Shown piece after piece: positions 1 through 11,100 of a stretch of 64,000 bases of DNA (positions are counted from its first letter, which is position 1; each line of letters opens with the position of its first letter). Position numbers and translations under genes: made by a program. The stretch spans positions 36,138 through 100,137 of the forward strand of contig JAZRFY010000003.1 in assembly GCA_045643885.1 (NCBI GenBank), given 5' to 3'. Source of the stretch: RGIG4608 sp045643885 (lineage in GTDB: Bacteria > Bacillota > Clostridia > Oscillospirales > CAG-272). Under the pieces are notes generated by a model that saw nothing but the letters and a program-made list of their open reading frames with translations, made no database searches and was not told where the DNA came from.

Positions 1-1443
1 GGTAGAATAGCAAAGGGTACGGGAGTTGAGGTTATAGCTCCTGATATGAGCCTTCTTGGAACTAAAAAGACTCCTGCGTCGTTTGAGACGGTTTCAAATT
101 TCCTTCTTGAGCATGCAGAAAGTGCAGATAGCTACGTGATTTCAATGGATATGCTCCTTTACGGTGGCATCATCCCATCAAGATTGCATCATTTCTCAGA
201 GGACGAGCTTTCTAAAAGACTTGCAGTCCTTGACAAAATAAAGGCTATAAATCCCAGGGCTAAGATATATGCGTTTGCTTTGATTATGAGATGTCCCTCA
301 TACTCAAGTGCTGACGAAGAACCCGATTATTACGAATATTGCGGAAGAGAAATCTTCCTTTCGGGTCAGGTAAAGCACAAGCTTGAGCTTGGCATTATCG
401 ATAAGAGCGAGGCTGATGAGCTCCTTGCTTCTTATGAAGATGTCATCAAGGGAAATCTTCCCGACTTCGAGGCTCGACGCAAAACAAACAGAAATATGCT
501 CATCAAGGTAGTTGAAAGACTTCACAAATCCATCGATTTCCTCATTATTCCTCAGGATGATTCCGCAAAATACGGATACACCTCCATGGATAGAGAGGCA
601 ATCAAGCTTGAGCTTAAGCAAAACGGATTTGATGACGTTGCTATGTACCCCGGTGCTGACGAGGTGGGAATGACTCTTCTTGCCCGTGCAGCCTGTGAAT
701 ATAAGGGCGTGACTCCTAAGATAGATTGCAGATTCGTGCATAAGGATTCACACAAGGTTACTCCTCTTTACGAGGATAGACCTGTTGGCGTTACTCTTCC
801 TTTCCAGGTCGAGAGCGCAGGCTGTGTTATCGCAAACGGTGATGACGCAGATATCAATCTCTTCTTGAATTATCCCTCATCCCATCCCGTTGAGGTTTGG
901 CAGGAAAAGAGTGAGGGCTATGACACAAGAGATCTTGTGGCATTTGTTTCTGAGATAAAGAGCAGTGCCAAGGCAGGGAAGGTTACGGCAATTGCCGATG
1001 GCGCTTACTGCAACGGAGGAGACAGAGAGCTTCTTCAGATGATAAACGATGAAATGGATATTTTAGAGCTTTCCGCGTATGCAGGATGGAATACCTCCTC
1101 AAATACGCTCGGAACTGTAATTTGCCAGGCGGTGTTCGTGTTCCTCTTTGGCAACAGTAAGGATCAGAAGAGATTCCTTGCAGAGAGAATTTATGAGGAC
1201 GTTGGCTATTGCGGATACGTTCGTGCTTACGTTACGAACAATTTGCTTGAAGCTATGGGCTTTAATTACTTTAATGCAGGCTCAACTGACGGTGAGGTTG
1301 CCTCGATCGTGAGAAGAGAGCTTGATTCCTTCATCAACAAATATTTCCCCAATATATCTACGAGATATGAAATAGACGTGTGCAGAATGCCTTGGAGGAG
1401 AATGTTCGAGGTTGACGTCTCATTAAAAGAGAGAGAAATCTGA
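1..1443 (+). CDS. DUF4127 family protein, 5'-truncated by the window edge
   Basis: The reading frame is open from base 1, and the first ATG inside the window (46) sits in the middle of a conserved stretch, so the true start lies upstream. About 480 residues are visible. The text around the motifs VEVIAPDMSLLGTKKTPA and ISMDMLLYGGIIPSR matches the DUF4127 family, which usually begins with a short beta strand and a DERPxN-like motif that is missing here. No signal peptide can be assessed. The next gene starts 18 bases after its stop, so it belongs to the same operon as the GHL10 hydrolases. The family's function is not established. Its position here suggests cytoplasmic glycan processing, which is an inference. 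Confidence 0.8.
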   Translation, partial: GRIAKGTGVEVIAPDMSLLGTKKTPASFETVSNFLLEHAESADSYVISMDMLLYGGIIPSRLHHFSEDELSKRLAVLDKIKAINPRAKIYAFALIMRCPSYSSADEEPDYYEYCGREIFLSGQVKHKLELGIIDKSEADELLASYEDVIKGNLPDFEARRKTNRNMLIKVVERLHKSIDFLIIPQDDSAKYGYTSMDREAIKLELKQNGFDDVAMYPGADEVGMTLLARAACEYKGVTPKIDCRFVHKDSHKVTPLYEDRPVGVTLPFQVESAGCVIANGDDADINLFLNYPSSHPVEVWQEKSEGYDTRDLVAFVSEIKSSAKAGKVTAIADGAYCNGGDRELLQMINDEMDILELSAYAGWNTSSNTLGTVICQAVFVFLFGNSKDQKRFLAERIYEDVGYCGYVRAYVTNNLLEAMGFNYFNAGSTDGEVASIVRRELDSFINKYFPNISTRYEIDVCRMPWRRMFEVDVSLKEREI

Positions 1444-1461
1444 CACGAAATCGGAGTTTTT

Positions 1462-2619
1462 ATGAGAAAAGACACATGCGCTATGGATGCGCAAAATTCA
1501 AATAAAATTTTATTCAAGGATGGAGTAAGAGGAATCTGGCACAGGCCTAATTCCAGTGAAAGAGAGACCAACCTTGAAGAACTTATCGCGGTTTTGGATG
1601 AATTTCAAGAGGCAGGCATAAATCTTGTTTTCCTTGAGACCTTCTACCACGGAATGACAATTTACAAAACGGATAAGGTTGCATATCACACAAGACTTGA
1701 AGGCTTTACTTACGGTGAGTATCCCGATTATCTTTCTGCATTCCTTGCCGAGGCAGAGAAGAGAGGGATCATGGTATATGCCTGGGTTCAGGACTTCTAT
1801 ATTGGCTTCAGAGATTATATAAGTCTTGTAACTGAGCATCCCGATTGGTTGCTTATCACTCAGTCAGGTGGTATAAGACATATGACCGAGGGACAGGGCT
1901 TTGGTGGATATATCTTCCTTGACCCTGCAAATAAAGAGGTAAGGGAATTCCTTTTGTCCCTTTACGACGAGATTTTGACAAAGCACCCACAGATCAAGGG
2001 ACTTAATCTTGACTATATCCGTTATCCCATTTCAGAATTTGACGAGGGCACGGATACGGGATATACCAAGATTTCGATGCTTGAGTTTGCAAATAAGCAT
2101 GGAATTGACAAGGCTGTATGCGAAAGCATTGAGGACTTTAACAAAAAGCTTTCCTCTGACGGCCTTGCAGGTGAGTGGACTGCACACAGAGCAGGCTATA
2201 TTACTGAGTTTGTAAGGTGTGTTCATGACCTTGTTACAGAAAAGCACAGTGAAAAGCTTATTTCCACTGCAGTTTTTGCTGAAATTGGTCAGACGTATGA
2301 GCTCAAAAAGCAAAACATCAAGGTGTGGCTTGAAAACGGATACGTAAATTTTGTAACTCCCATGGTGTATTTCTATGAGGCAGAGCAAATTTTTGATTCC
2401 GTTTCAAAAATGAAGACGATATGTGGTGACATAGAGTGCTACACAGGACTTTACACAACTTATCATAAGCAAACCGTGAACGAGCTTGCCGATCACATTA
2501 AGGCAAGTGAGCGTGCAGGAGCTAACGGATTTGTGCTTTTTGATGCTGCAAAGACTTTCTTTGAGGCAACTGAGGATTATAAGGGATTTTTAGGCAACGC
2601 CTACGGCAAAAGCGAATAA
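1462..2619 (+). CDS. Cytoplasmic GHL10 (family-10-like) glycosyl hydrolase
   Basis: A 385-residue protein without a signal peptide. It starts at the ATG at 1462, with GGAG five bases upstream. The body is one GHL10 (pfam02638, formerly DUF187) barrel from about residue 25 to 375. Visible landmarks are RGIWHRP near the start of the domain, AGINLVFLETFYHG, AYAWVQDF-like text (VYAWVQDFYIG) and the signature GLNLDYIRYP near residue 180. The catalytic residues of this family are not certain to me, so I name none. It is clearly paralogous to the exported proteins at 2725 and 5890 but is a stand-alone domain. It probably acts on imported oligosaccharide; the substrate is unknown. Confidence 0.88.
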   Translation: MRKDTCAMDAQNSNKILFKDGVRGIWHRPNSSERETNLEELIAVLDEFQEAGINLVFLETFYHGMTIYKTDKVAYHTRLEGFTYGEYPDYLSAFLAEAEKRGIMVYAWVQDFYIGFRDYISLVTEHPDWLLITQSGGIRHMTEGQGFGGYIFLDPANKEVREFLLSLYDEILTKHPQIKGLNLDYIRYPISEFDEGTDTGYTKISMLEFANKHGIDKAVCESIEDFNKKLSSDGLAGEWTAHRAGYITEFVRCVHDLVTEKHSEKLISTAVFAEIGQTYELKKQNIKVWLENGYVNFVTPMVYFYEAEQIFDSVSKMKTICGDIECYTGLYTTYHKQTVNELADHIKASERAGANGFVLFDAAKTFFEATEDYKGFLGNAYGKSE

Positions 2620-2724
2620 GCTTTTTCGCGCAAAGCATACCTTATCATCTTGCGACTGAACAAGTCGATAAATAAGTTTACTATTTAGTGAAAATAAATC
2701 AAATCATTATTCATAGGAGGAAAT

Positions 2725-5700
2725 ATGAAAAGAAAATTATTTAAACTCGGTCTTGGTTGCTTGATCGTTGCTCTTCTCATGGTTTGTGGCATCAGCGTTT
2801 TTGCTATCGACGGCGAATACACTCGTGACATTACTGTGATGGACATTACTGTTACAGCAAACGGTCAGACAATCACAAACGTTTATTCAGACCCCGTTGA
2901 CTACTGGGAAGTAGCAGATGCAGGTTCACTTAACGACTATGAGATTCGTTATGACACCATCAAGGCTACAGATTCAATCATTTACACAGGTTACTATCCT
3001 GATACAACAACACATCGTCAGGGTAACGTTATCGAGTACGTTTGTGAAAAGGTTGATAGCCAGTACGTTGTTACAAAAATCAATACAAGCGGTGACGGTA
3101 GCACATACATTCCCTTGAATGGTTTTGTTCTTTCTCTCAGCTCCTCCACAGGTGAGGGCTTTGCCAAGGTTGGCGACGTGATTTCTCTTGGTGGAAGAAC
3201 ACTCACAATTCCTACAAGAGCAGTTGAATCAGCCTCAGGTAAGAGAATTGTTGTTGATGCAACAAATGCTAACCGTTCAATGCCCATGGTAGTTTACTAT
3301 GACTATCAGTTCGGTGAAAAGACAGGCACTAACGTATTCGGTACAGAAATGATCTGTCAGTTCGACTTTGAGAAGAACACATTCATCGTTATAGATTTTC
3401 GTCCCTTCCTTTCAGGTGACGATTCAGGCTCTGTAATTCCCGATAACGGCTTCGTTCTCAGTGCATACGGTGAGGGCTTTCGTGCTCTCCTTGCAGCGCA
3501 GCAGCTCTTCAAGGTTGGTGACGAGGTTAAGATGGTAGGCTTTGACTACGTTCGTTTTGGCGGTACAGTTTACGGAAGCTTTGACCACATCAACCCCGAC
3601 AAGAACACAAATCCCGATGCTATGGAAACAGCAACTGAAGAATTTCCTGGATTCAGAGGTACAAACCAGACAATCATCTACAAATACGGTTGGCAGTACA
3701 AGAATGCTTCCGGTACAGGTACAAACGTATACGGCTATGAGGCGGCAGTAGACGCAAACGGCGTTGTTGTTGAGCTTGGCGTTAACGTTTCCTCCATTCC
3801 CGAAGGCGGTTTTGTAATCTCCGGACACGGTGTTGGACGTGACTTCATCCGTTCAAACGTTGTTCTTGGTGCAACAGTTGTTCTTGACGAGGCAAACAAG
3901 TCCTATTCGATTTCAACAACACTTAACAGCTATTATGAAAATCTCGTAACAAGCGTTAATACAATTATCGACGTTGCAGAGTCCAGAATCAAGCAGCTTT
4001 ACGACGTTGATTCCGTTACTTTGAACGCATACATCTCTCAGGTTAAGGATGAGCTTGACACTCTTGAGACTCTCAAGGATGAAATCGAGGCAAAGCTTGC
4101 TAATCCCGACCTTACAGAGGAAGAAAGACTTTCCTTGCTCATGAACTACAATGACAGTCAGCTCAAGATCGAGAGACTTCGTCAGAGCATTCTCGTTTCT
4201 TCAGCTGAGAGCAAGATCGTGTCTGCCCGTGCAGTATGGCACAGACCTATCGAAACAACTTATGCAGAAATCAAGGCAAACGTTGAAATGTATAAGGAAA
4301 TCGGTATCAACCTTGTATTCGTTGAAACTCTTTACAACGGTTACTCATCATTCAAGAGTGACGTTGAGGAATTCCCCTATCACAAGAATCTTGCAAATAC
4401 ATACAAGACAGAGAGTGGCATCGTTTATGACGATTATCTTTCTGCATTCGTTGCTTGCTGCATCGAAAACGGCATTGAGGTTCATGCCTGGGTAGAAAAC
4501 TTCTACGTAGGTATTGACGGAAACGTTGCAGTATTGAAGATGCACCCCGATTGGATCATGTACAATGATAACGGTACGATCGTTCAGCGTAACGAGGGTG
4601 GTCCTTACTACTTCATCGACCCTGCAAACATGGAAGTTCAGGATACACTCATTGCTTATTACAACGAGCTTCTTGAAAAGCATCCCGAGATCACAGGTCT
4701 TAACCTTGACTATATTCGTTACCCCGTTTCCGATGCTCTTGAGGATACAGGCTTTACAATGGCAGCAATGAAGGGATTCTATGATTCTCTTGGCAAAACA
4801 TTTACTGAAAACCAGCTTTCCGACAGAACAAAGATGTACAACAAGTTCAAGCAGCTCTTCGACGAGAACTACCTTATCGGTGGTCAGGCAGAGGCTGATG
4901 CTAACTACGAAAAGTGGGTACAGTACAGAATGGGCGTTATCACAGAATACGTTCGCAGAATCAAGAATGAGGTTAAGGAGCCTAACGACGTTATGCTCTC
5001 AACAGCAGTATTTGCTTCATTGCAGGAATCCTTTGGTGCAAAGAAGCAGGACTGGCAGACATGGTTCATGAACGGTTGGATTGATATCGCAACTCCCATG
5101 GCTTACTACAACAATGAAAGCGACGTTAACCTCAGAGTTAAGGATATGATCCTTATGAGCGGTAACAAGTGCATGTACTATACAGGTCTTGCTTCCTCTT
5201 ACAGTGGACTTCCCGCATGGCAGAACAAGGAGCACATCGAGGCTTCTTACAATGCAGGTGCAAACGGTTACGTAATCTTCTGTTCAACACAGATCATCGG
5301 TCACGATGACGTTCAAAACGCACTTAAGAGCGGTGTTAACAGCAAGTGGGCAGTATTGCCTCACGCAGAGATCGCAGATATTCTTGAAGCAACATTCGGT
5401 GATATTCTTGACAAGGCAGAAAGACTCTACATCCCCGCAGGCGGTATGACAGAGGAGAACAAGGCTGCTCTTGCGGAAATCTTTGAAGAAATTTCAGCTA
5501 TCGAGGCTGACGATGCTCAGGGTATCTATGACGTTCAGCAGCGCATTGCTAAATTTATCAAGTCCGAGGTTAAGAATTATGCTAAGGGTTATTCCCGTCA
5601 GAGAATCATCGAGCAGCTTGAAGAGCTTGTTGATCTTCTTGACTCAAGAGTTTCTATGAAGCTTATTTATGACGGCGAATGGGATCCCGAACAGGAAAAG

Positions 5701-5865
5701 ACACGTCCCACACTTGAAAACAACTATGCTGACAACAGCAAGCCCGGTACTGACGACAACGTTGATAACGGCAACACAGATACACATCAACCTTCAACCA
5801 ACTTCTTTGTAAGACTCATTCAGCTCATCATCGCATTCTTTAAGAGATTGTTTGGCATTCAGTAA
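2725..5865 (+). CDS. Exported GHL10 glycosyl hydrolase with N-terminal repeat modules and hydrophobic C-tail
   Basis: A 1046-residue protein starting at 2725 behind a strong AGGAGG. Residues 1-28 form a signal peptide (KR, hydrophobic core, VFA). Residues 30-400 contain three related modules, each with an IPxxGFVxS motif followed by GxG and a VGDxV or GATV strand. Similar text occurs in surface proteins linked to phosphodiester glycosidases. A coiled-coil of about 90 residues (about 415-500) precedes the GHL10 barrel (about 505-870), which carries GLNLDYIRYP. The last residues, FFVRLIQLIIAFFKRLFGIQ, form a hydrophobic-basic tail shared with the proteins at 5890 and 11562. No LPXTG motif is present. 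Likely surface-attached; substrate unknown. Confidence 0.88.
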   Translation: MKRKLFKLGLGCLIVALLMVCGISVFAIDGEYTRDITVMDITVTANGQTITNVYSDPVDYWEVADAGSLNDYEIRYDTIKATDSIIYTGYYPDTTTHRQGNVIEYVCEKVDSQYVVTKINTSGDGSTYIPLNGFVLSLSSSTGEGFAKVGDVISLGGRTLTIPTRAVESASGKRIVVDATNANRSMPMVVYYDYQFGEKTGTNVFGTEMICQFDFEKNTFIVIDFRPFLSGDDSGSVIPDNGFVLSAYGEGFRALLAAQQLFKVGDEVKMVGFDYVRFGGTVYGSFDHINPDKNTNPDAMETATEEFPGFRGTNQTIIYKYGWQYKNASGTGTNVYGYEAAVDANGVVVELGVNVSSIPEGGFVISGHGVGRDFIRSNVVLGATVVLDEANKSYSISTTLNSYYENLVTSVNTIIDVAESRIKQLYDVDSVTLNAYISQVKDELDTLETLKDEIEAKLANPDLTEEERLSLLMNYNDSQLKIERLRQSILVSSAESKIVSARAVWHRPIETTYAEIKANVEMYKEIGINLVFVETLYNGYSSFKSDVEEFPYHKNLANTYKTESGIVYDDYLSAFVACCIENGIEVHAWVENFYVGIDGNVAVLKMHPDWIMYNDNGTIVQRNEGGPYYFIDPANMEVQDTLIAYYNELLEKHPEITGLNLDYIRYPVSDALEDTGFTMAAMKGFYDSLGKTFTENQLSDRTKMYNKFKQLFDENYLIGGQAEADANYEKWVQYRMGVITEYVRRIKNEVKEPNDVMLSTAVFASLQESFGAKKQDWQTWFMNGWIDIATPMAYYNNESDVNLRVKDMILMSGNKCMYYTGLASSYSGLPAWQNKEHIEASYNAGANGYVIFCSTQIIGHDDVQNALKSGVNSKWAVLPHAEIADILEATFGDILDKAERLYIPAGGMTEENKAALAEIFEEISAIEADDAQGIYDVQQRIAKFIKSEVKNYAKGYSRQRIIEQLEELVDLLDSRVSMKLIYDGEWDPEQEKTRPTLENNYADNSKPGTDDNVDNGNTDTHQPSTNFFVRLIQLIIAFFKRLFGIQ

Positions 5866-5889
5866 TTGAATGCTTGGGGGAATAACAAT

Positions 5890-8037
5890 ATGAAGAAAAG
5901 CGTTATTAAAATTATCGTTTTAACACTTATATCGTCACTTTTGTTGCCAATGACATTGTCGGCATCGGCTATTCAGGATTTGAATCTTGATTTTGATATC
6001 AAAGGTGCAACTGTGACCACTTCTTCAATTAATAATACTTACAACAACACTCAAAATAAGGTCAATTCAGCTGTGAATTCAGCAAATTCAAAGATTTCAC
6101 AGCTCTATGACCTTAATACAGAGCTTATCGATTATTATACGGCGCAAGCCAATAGCAAGCTTAATGAGCTTAATACGCTTAAGAATCAAATCACGAGCAA
6201 GATTTCTTCAAACGCATCAAGCTCGGAGATAAATTCTCTTGCAAATGAGTTTAATAGCTTGGTTTCGGTGATCGAGGGCTACTGTCAAAGCATACAAATG
6301 TGCTTAACGGATAGCAAGGTGGTCTCAGCAAGAGCCACCTGGTACCGTCCGTGCGAAAGTACTTTCGCGCAGATAAAGGAAAATGTTGAGATGTTCAAAT
6401 CTATTGGTGTGAACCTCATCTTCATCGAGACCTTTTATCACGGAATGAGTGCCTTCCGTTCGGATATAAGTGATATTCCATATCACACAAGCCTTGCATC
6501 AAGCTATACGGACAAGGAAAACAATATAGTCTATAAGGATTATCTTTCTGCATTTCTTGCTTGCTGCAATGAAAATGGAATTGAGGTTCACGCGTGGGTT
6601 GAAAACTTTTACGTTGGAATCGATGCGGGAACAAAAATTGTTAAAAATCATCCCGAATGGGTGATGTACAACGATGACGGCTCAATAACTCAGCGTAAGG
6701 AGGGTGGGGCATACATCTTTATCGACCCTGCAAACGTTGAAGTTCAGAATCTTCTTATTAATTATTATAACGAGCTTTTTACAAAGCATCCCGACGTCAA
6801 GGGATTGAATCTTGACTATATCCGCTATCCCGTTTCCAATCAGTCCACTGATACGGGCTATACGATGGCGGCTATGCAGGGATTCTATGAATCTCTTGGC
6901 AAAACCTTCACAAGCAATCAGCTTAGTGACAGAAACAAGATGGCAAGTAAATTTGAAGAGCTTTTTGACAAGAGCTATTTACTTGGTGGACAAACGGAGG
7001 CAAACTCCAACTATAAGAAATGGGTTGAATATCGAACACAGATAATCACCGATTTCGTATACCGTATTAAAACAGAGGTCAAGGAGCCAAACGGCATTAT
7101 CCTTTCAACTGCAGTTTTTGCATCGCTTTCCGATTCTCTTGATAACAAAAAGCAGGACTGGAAAACGTGGTTTAGCAACGGTTGGATAGAGATTGCAACA
7201 CCCATGGCTTATTATACCTCATCATCTGCCGTTAACACTAACGTTAAGACGATGATAAGCAACGGTGGAAATAAGTGCTTGTACTATACGGGACTTGCTT
7301 CCTCCTACAGTGGTCTTGCGGCGACAGAGAACAAGGCGTTTATTGAAGCATCCTACAATGCAGGTGCTTGTGGATACGTTATCTTCTCGGCAGCACAGAT
7401 TATTGGACACACAGACGTGCAGGACGTGCTTTCTTGCGGAGTCAATTACAAAACGGCAATATTACCCCACGCACCGATAAGCGATATACTCAGGGCAAGC
7501 TTTGATGATATCCTTAGCAAGGCCGAAAGGCTTTATATTCCCGCAGGTGGTATGACAAGTGCAAATAAAAATTCACTTGAGAGTGAATTTGAAGGGATCA
7601 TGTCCATGCCCGACACAACAAATGAGGAGCTTGAGGCAATATATCAAAGCGTTCTTCAAATTTTGAACAACGTAAAGAAATATGCAAGTGGCTACTCTCA
7701 GCAGAGAATGAGTGAGGATCTTGATTACCTTTCAGACATTCTCAAGGCAAGAGCATCAATGCCAATCCCTGTAATCGAGGATGATACCGATGACGACGTA
7801 ACGGATGACGACGAAAAGGGTGATGACGTAACCGATGATGACGTAACCGATGATGACGTTACGGACGGCGATGATAAAACCGATGACGGCAAGGATGACG
7901 AAGGCAACACAGATACCGACGTTGACGAAGGTGAAGACGAAGGTAGCAATGCAGAAAAGCCCGAAAAGCTTGGCTTCTTTGCAAGAATTATTCAAGCAAT
8001 CATACTTTTCTTCAAGAAATTGTTTGGATTGGCTTGA
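5890..8037 (+). CDS. Exported GHL10 glycosyl hydrolase, acidic linker and hydrophobic C-tail
   Basis: I place the start at the ATG at 5890, eight codons inside the longest frame, because GGGGG precedes it and a clean signal peptide (MKKSVIK, hydrophobic core, ASA) follows. The product is 715 residues. Residues about 45-140 are coiled-coil, and the GHL10 barrel spans about 145-510 with GLNLDYIRYP. The barrel is very close in sequence to that of the preceding gene, so the two arose by duplication. An Asp-rich linker built from short DDDVT repeats (bases 7786-7890) follows. The protein ends with GFFARIIQAIILFFKKLFG, the same tail type as its neighbour. The gap to the upstream stop is only 24 bases, so they are cotranscribed. 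Confidence 0.88.
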   Translation: MKKSVIKIIVLTLISSLLLPMTLSASAIQDLNLDFDIKGATVTTSSINNTYNNTQNKVNSAVNSANSKISQLYDLNTELIDYYTAQANSKLNELNTLKNQITSKISSNASSSEINSLANEFNSLVSVIEGYCQSIQMCLTDSKVVSARATWYRPCESTFAQIKENVEMFKSIGVNLIFIETFYHGMSAFRSDISDIPYHTSLASSYTDKENNIVYKDYLSAFLACCNENGIEVHAWVENFYVGIDAGTKIVKNHPEWVMYNDDGSITQRKEGGAYIFIDPANVEVQNLLINYYNELFTKHPDVKGLNLDYIRYPVSNQSTDTGYTMAAMQGFYESLGKTFTSNQLSDRNKMASKFEELFDKSYLLGGQTEANSNYKKWVEYRTQIITDFVYRIKTEVKEPNGIILSTAVFASLSDSLDNKKQDWKTWFSNGWIEIATPMAYYTSSSAVNTNVKTMISNGGNKCLYYTGLASSYSGLAATENKAFIEASYNAGACGYVIFSAAQIIGHTDVQDVLSCGVNYKTAILPHAPISDILRASFDDILSKAERLYIPAGGMTSANKNSLESEFEGIMSMPDTTNEELEAIYQSVLQILNNVKKYASGYSQQRMSEDLDYLSDILKARASMPIPVIEDDTDDDVTDDDEKGDDVTDDDVTDDDVTDGDDKTDDGKDDEGNTDTDVDEGEDEGSNAEKPEKLGFFARIIQAIILFFKKLFGLA

Positions 8038-8138
8038 TAAAAACAAACGAACCGGGGATTATTCCTTGGTAAAACACGATTTTCAGATGCATAGCATCTC
8101 AAAATAAACTAAAAATTTTATTAAATAGGAGGCAAAAC

Positions 8139-11100
8139 ATGAAAAAGTTGAGAATTCTTGCTCTTATCATTTCTGTGTTGATGCTTGCAATGGCATTCAC
8201 GGCATGTGATTTAAGCACACTTTTTCCCGAACTCGAATCAACTGAATCTACAACAGTTGAACCTACTCCCACCCCCACTCCCGATCACGATTGCGAAAGC
8301 GTATGTCCCGAATGTGGACTTTGCTTAGATGCAGCATGTGAAGAGAGCGCTTGCGCTAACAAGTGCCCCGGTCACGTTCCTGCTCACGCTTGCGAATCCG
8401 TTTGTGAAGAGTGCGGAAAGTGCTTGGATGCAGAATGCACAGAAGATGCATGCGCAAACAAGTGCGAGGGTCATCAGCCCACTACATCTACACCCGTTAT
8501 CACAGTTGCTCCCGATCATATCGAGATAAACGCAGGTGACGACATCGATTTGATGTTTGGTGTTAGTGTTTCCGACGAGCTCGATGAATCTCCCAGACTC
8601 ATTATTGAAGACGACGATGGATTTGACCCCAGTGTTGAAGGCACATACGTTATCACATACTTTGCACAGAACAAGTTTGGTAACAGTGCTACAGCAACAA
8701 GAACAATCAAGGTAAACAAGGCTCTTTCCGCTTTGTCACTTGAGGTTCAGAAGAACATCCTTGGTGAAGAAAAATGGCAGGGAACACTCCTTAACTTTTT
8801 GAACAAGGAATTCGTAACTCTTACATCAAATGCAACACTTGATAAGCAGAGCGGCGTATTCTACAATGCTTCTTCCTCTTCTATTGTAGTAACAGTTTCT
8901 AACAGTGACTATGCAGTAGTAGCAATCATCGATGCAAACGGTGTTGTTATTGAAGGTCGTGACGGCGCTAACAACAAGCTTGTTAACGCTGAAAACCCCT
9001 CTCGTGCATCTTCTAGTGCTAAGGTTGAAAATATCAACAAGGTTGCTGACGATATGGTAATACCTGCAGGCGGTTATGCAATCGTAGTTCAGAACGGTTA
9101 TGCCGGAACAACAGTTGACTCTGACGGCCGTGGCTTTATGAACTACAACGTTATCGGTAACGTTGGTAACGTAGTTCGTTTGGTATGGGCTGACACAGCT
9201 GATATCCTTACTCCTTACGTTGACCAGGCTCCCTTGATTTCCGGTCACACAACAACTGTTTACGCAGGCTCCAGCGAATTTGACTTGGCGGTAGAAGTTA
9301 TCGTAGGCGTAACAGCAACAGACGATAACGGTACATTCGATATCTCTGACGATACAACAGTTGCAGTTACAATCGCTGACAACGGTGGTTTTGATATCAA
9401 TAAGCAGGGCAAGTACAACATTACTCTTACTGCAACTGATGGAACACATACAACAACAGTAGTTCGCGTAGTAGAAGTTACTACATCTTCTGTTGAAATT
9501 AAGATCAACAACAATTCTTACACAACACTTGAGGACCTTGTTGCAATCGATAAGGATCTCACAGTTCTTGGTAAGTATCTCTTCATTATCTACACACCCG
9601 ACTATGATAGTGGCCTTAACTGGACAAACGGCTACGGTGTAGCAGTAGTTATCAACAAGTACGGTGAGATCGTTCGTATCTACGACGGTGCAAGTGGTAA
9701 GTACTTTGATGCTGAATATCCTTCCGGTGTTCAGAACGGTAAATGTACAGCAGCAGGCTATTTGAAGGAAGCTTATGAATCTCGTCAGGCTGGCGAATAC
9801 ATCCTCGTTGCTCCTAACGGTAACGGCAACGTTTCTAGATCCTTCTTGTACTCCAACCGTACAGTTGGTGCAAAGGTAACTCTTCCCGGTATCACATTCG
9901 CAGCTCATGAGTGTGAATCCAAGTGCGCTAAGTGCGGTGGATGCCTTGACGAGGCTTGCGCAGAAGCAGTTTGCGCTACAAAGTGCTCTTGCCATGTATG
10001 TGAAAGCATTTGTGGAGAATGTGGTAAGTGCACAGACACAGCTTGTACAGAAGAGGTTTGCTCTTCTAAGTGCGAAGGTCACGACGTTCCCGCTCACTCA
10101 TGCGAGTCCGTTTGCGAACACTGCGCTAAGTGTACAGATGCAGCTTGCACAGAAGAGGTTTGCGCTTCTAAGTGTGCAGGTCACGAAAAGTCCATGTTTG
10201 TAACTATCGGTTCCAAGAAGTATGAAGCAGTTGATGGCATGTGGGCTATCAACCAGGAAATCACAACATCCAATGCTGCTACAAAGGCAGTTTGGGTATT
10301 CGATAAGACATACACAGGCGGCTTCAACACAAACGGTTACGGTGTAGCAGTAGTTCTTGACAGCTACGGTAGAATTATTGAAGTTTACGACGGTGCAAAC
10401 GGTGGTTACTGGTTGCCTTCCGGTAAGCAGGCATCTGCTCACTTCAATGTAAATACATACGCAACAACAGCTTGGGCTGAACTCCAGGAAGGTGAAACTC
10501 TTGTAGTATTCCCCAATGGTGTAGACGACAACAAGGCTCGTCAGATCGGTCTTGATGCTCGTTACCTCTTCAATCAGAAGATGAACATCACAGGCGTTGA
10601 ATTTGACGCTCCCGAAAAGACAATCACAGTAAATGGTAAGACATTTACAGCAGGTGAAGGCAAGTGGCTCTATAACACAACTGTTTCTTCTGCTCAGGCT
10701 CAGAATTACTCAATGATTATCTTTGATAAGGGCTTCACAGGTACATTTACAACTAACGCTTACGGTGCAGCTATCGTTCTTAACCAGTACGGTATGCTCG
10801 TAAAGGTTTATGACGGTGCTAACCTTGGCTTCTATCAGGGTGGTGAAAAGGAAACAGCTCACTTTACAACATCTAACTATGCTACAGTAGCTTTCTCCGA
10901 CCTTAAGGACGGCGAAATCCTTATCATCTTGCCTAACGACGGAACAAATGGTGCAACATCTGCTCGTACATTTGGTCTTGGCCTTCGTACAGACGGTTCT
11001 ATCGGTAAGGTAGCAACTCTTACAGGTTTCAGATTTGAATCTCCTGAAAAGACAATCACAATCGGTTCAAAGACATACACTGCTGAATACGGCAAGTGGC

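Noticed and set aside
7786..7890. Short tandem repeats near the end of the second exported GHL10 gene as a regulatory repeat
   Set aside because: They are in frame and encode an Asp-rich linker.
8826..10097. 423-codon minus-strand frame opposite the Cys-rich lipoprotein
   Set aside because: Shadow of repetitive coding DNA; Cys/Val-rich translation without recognisable motifs.
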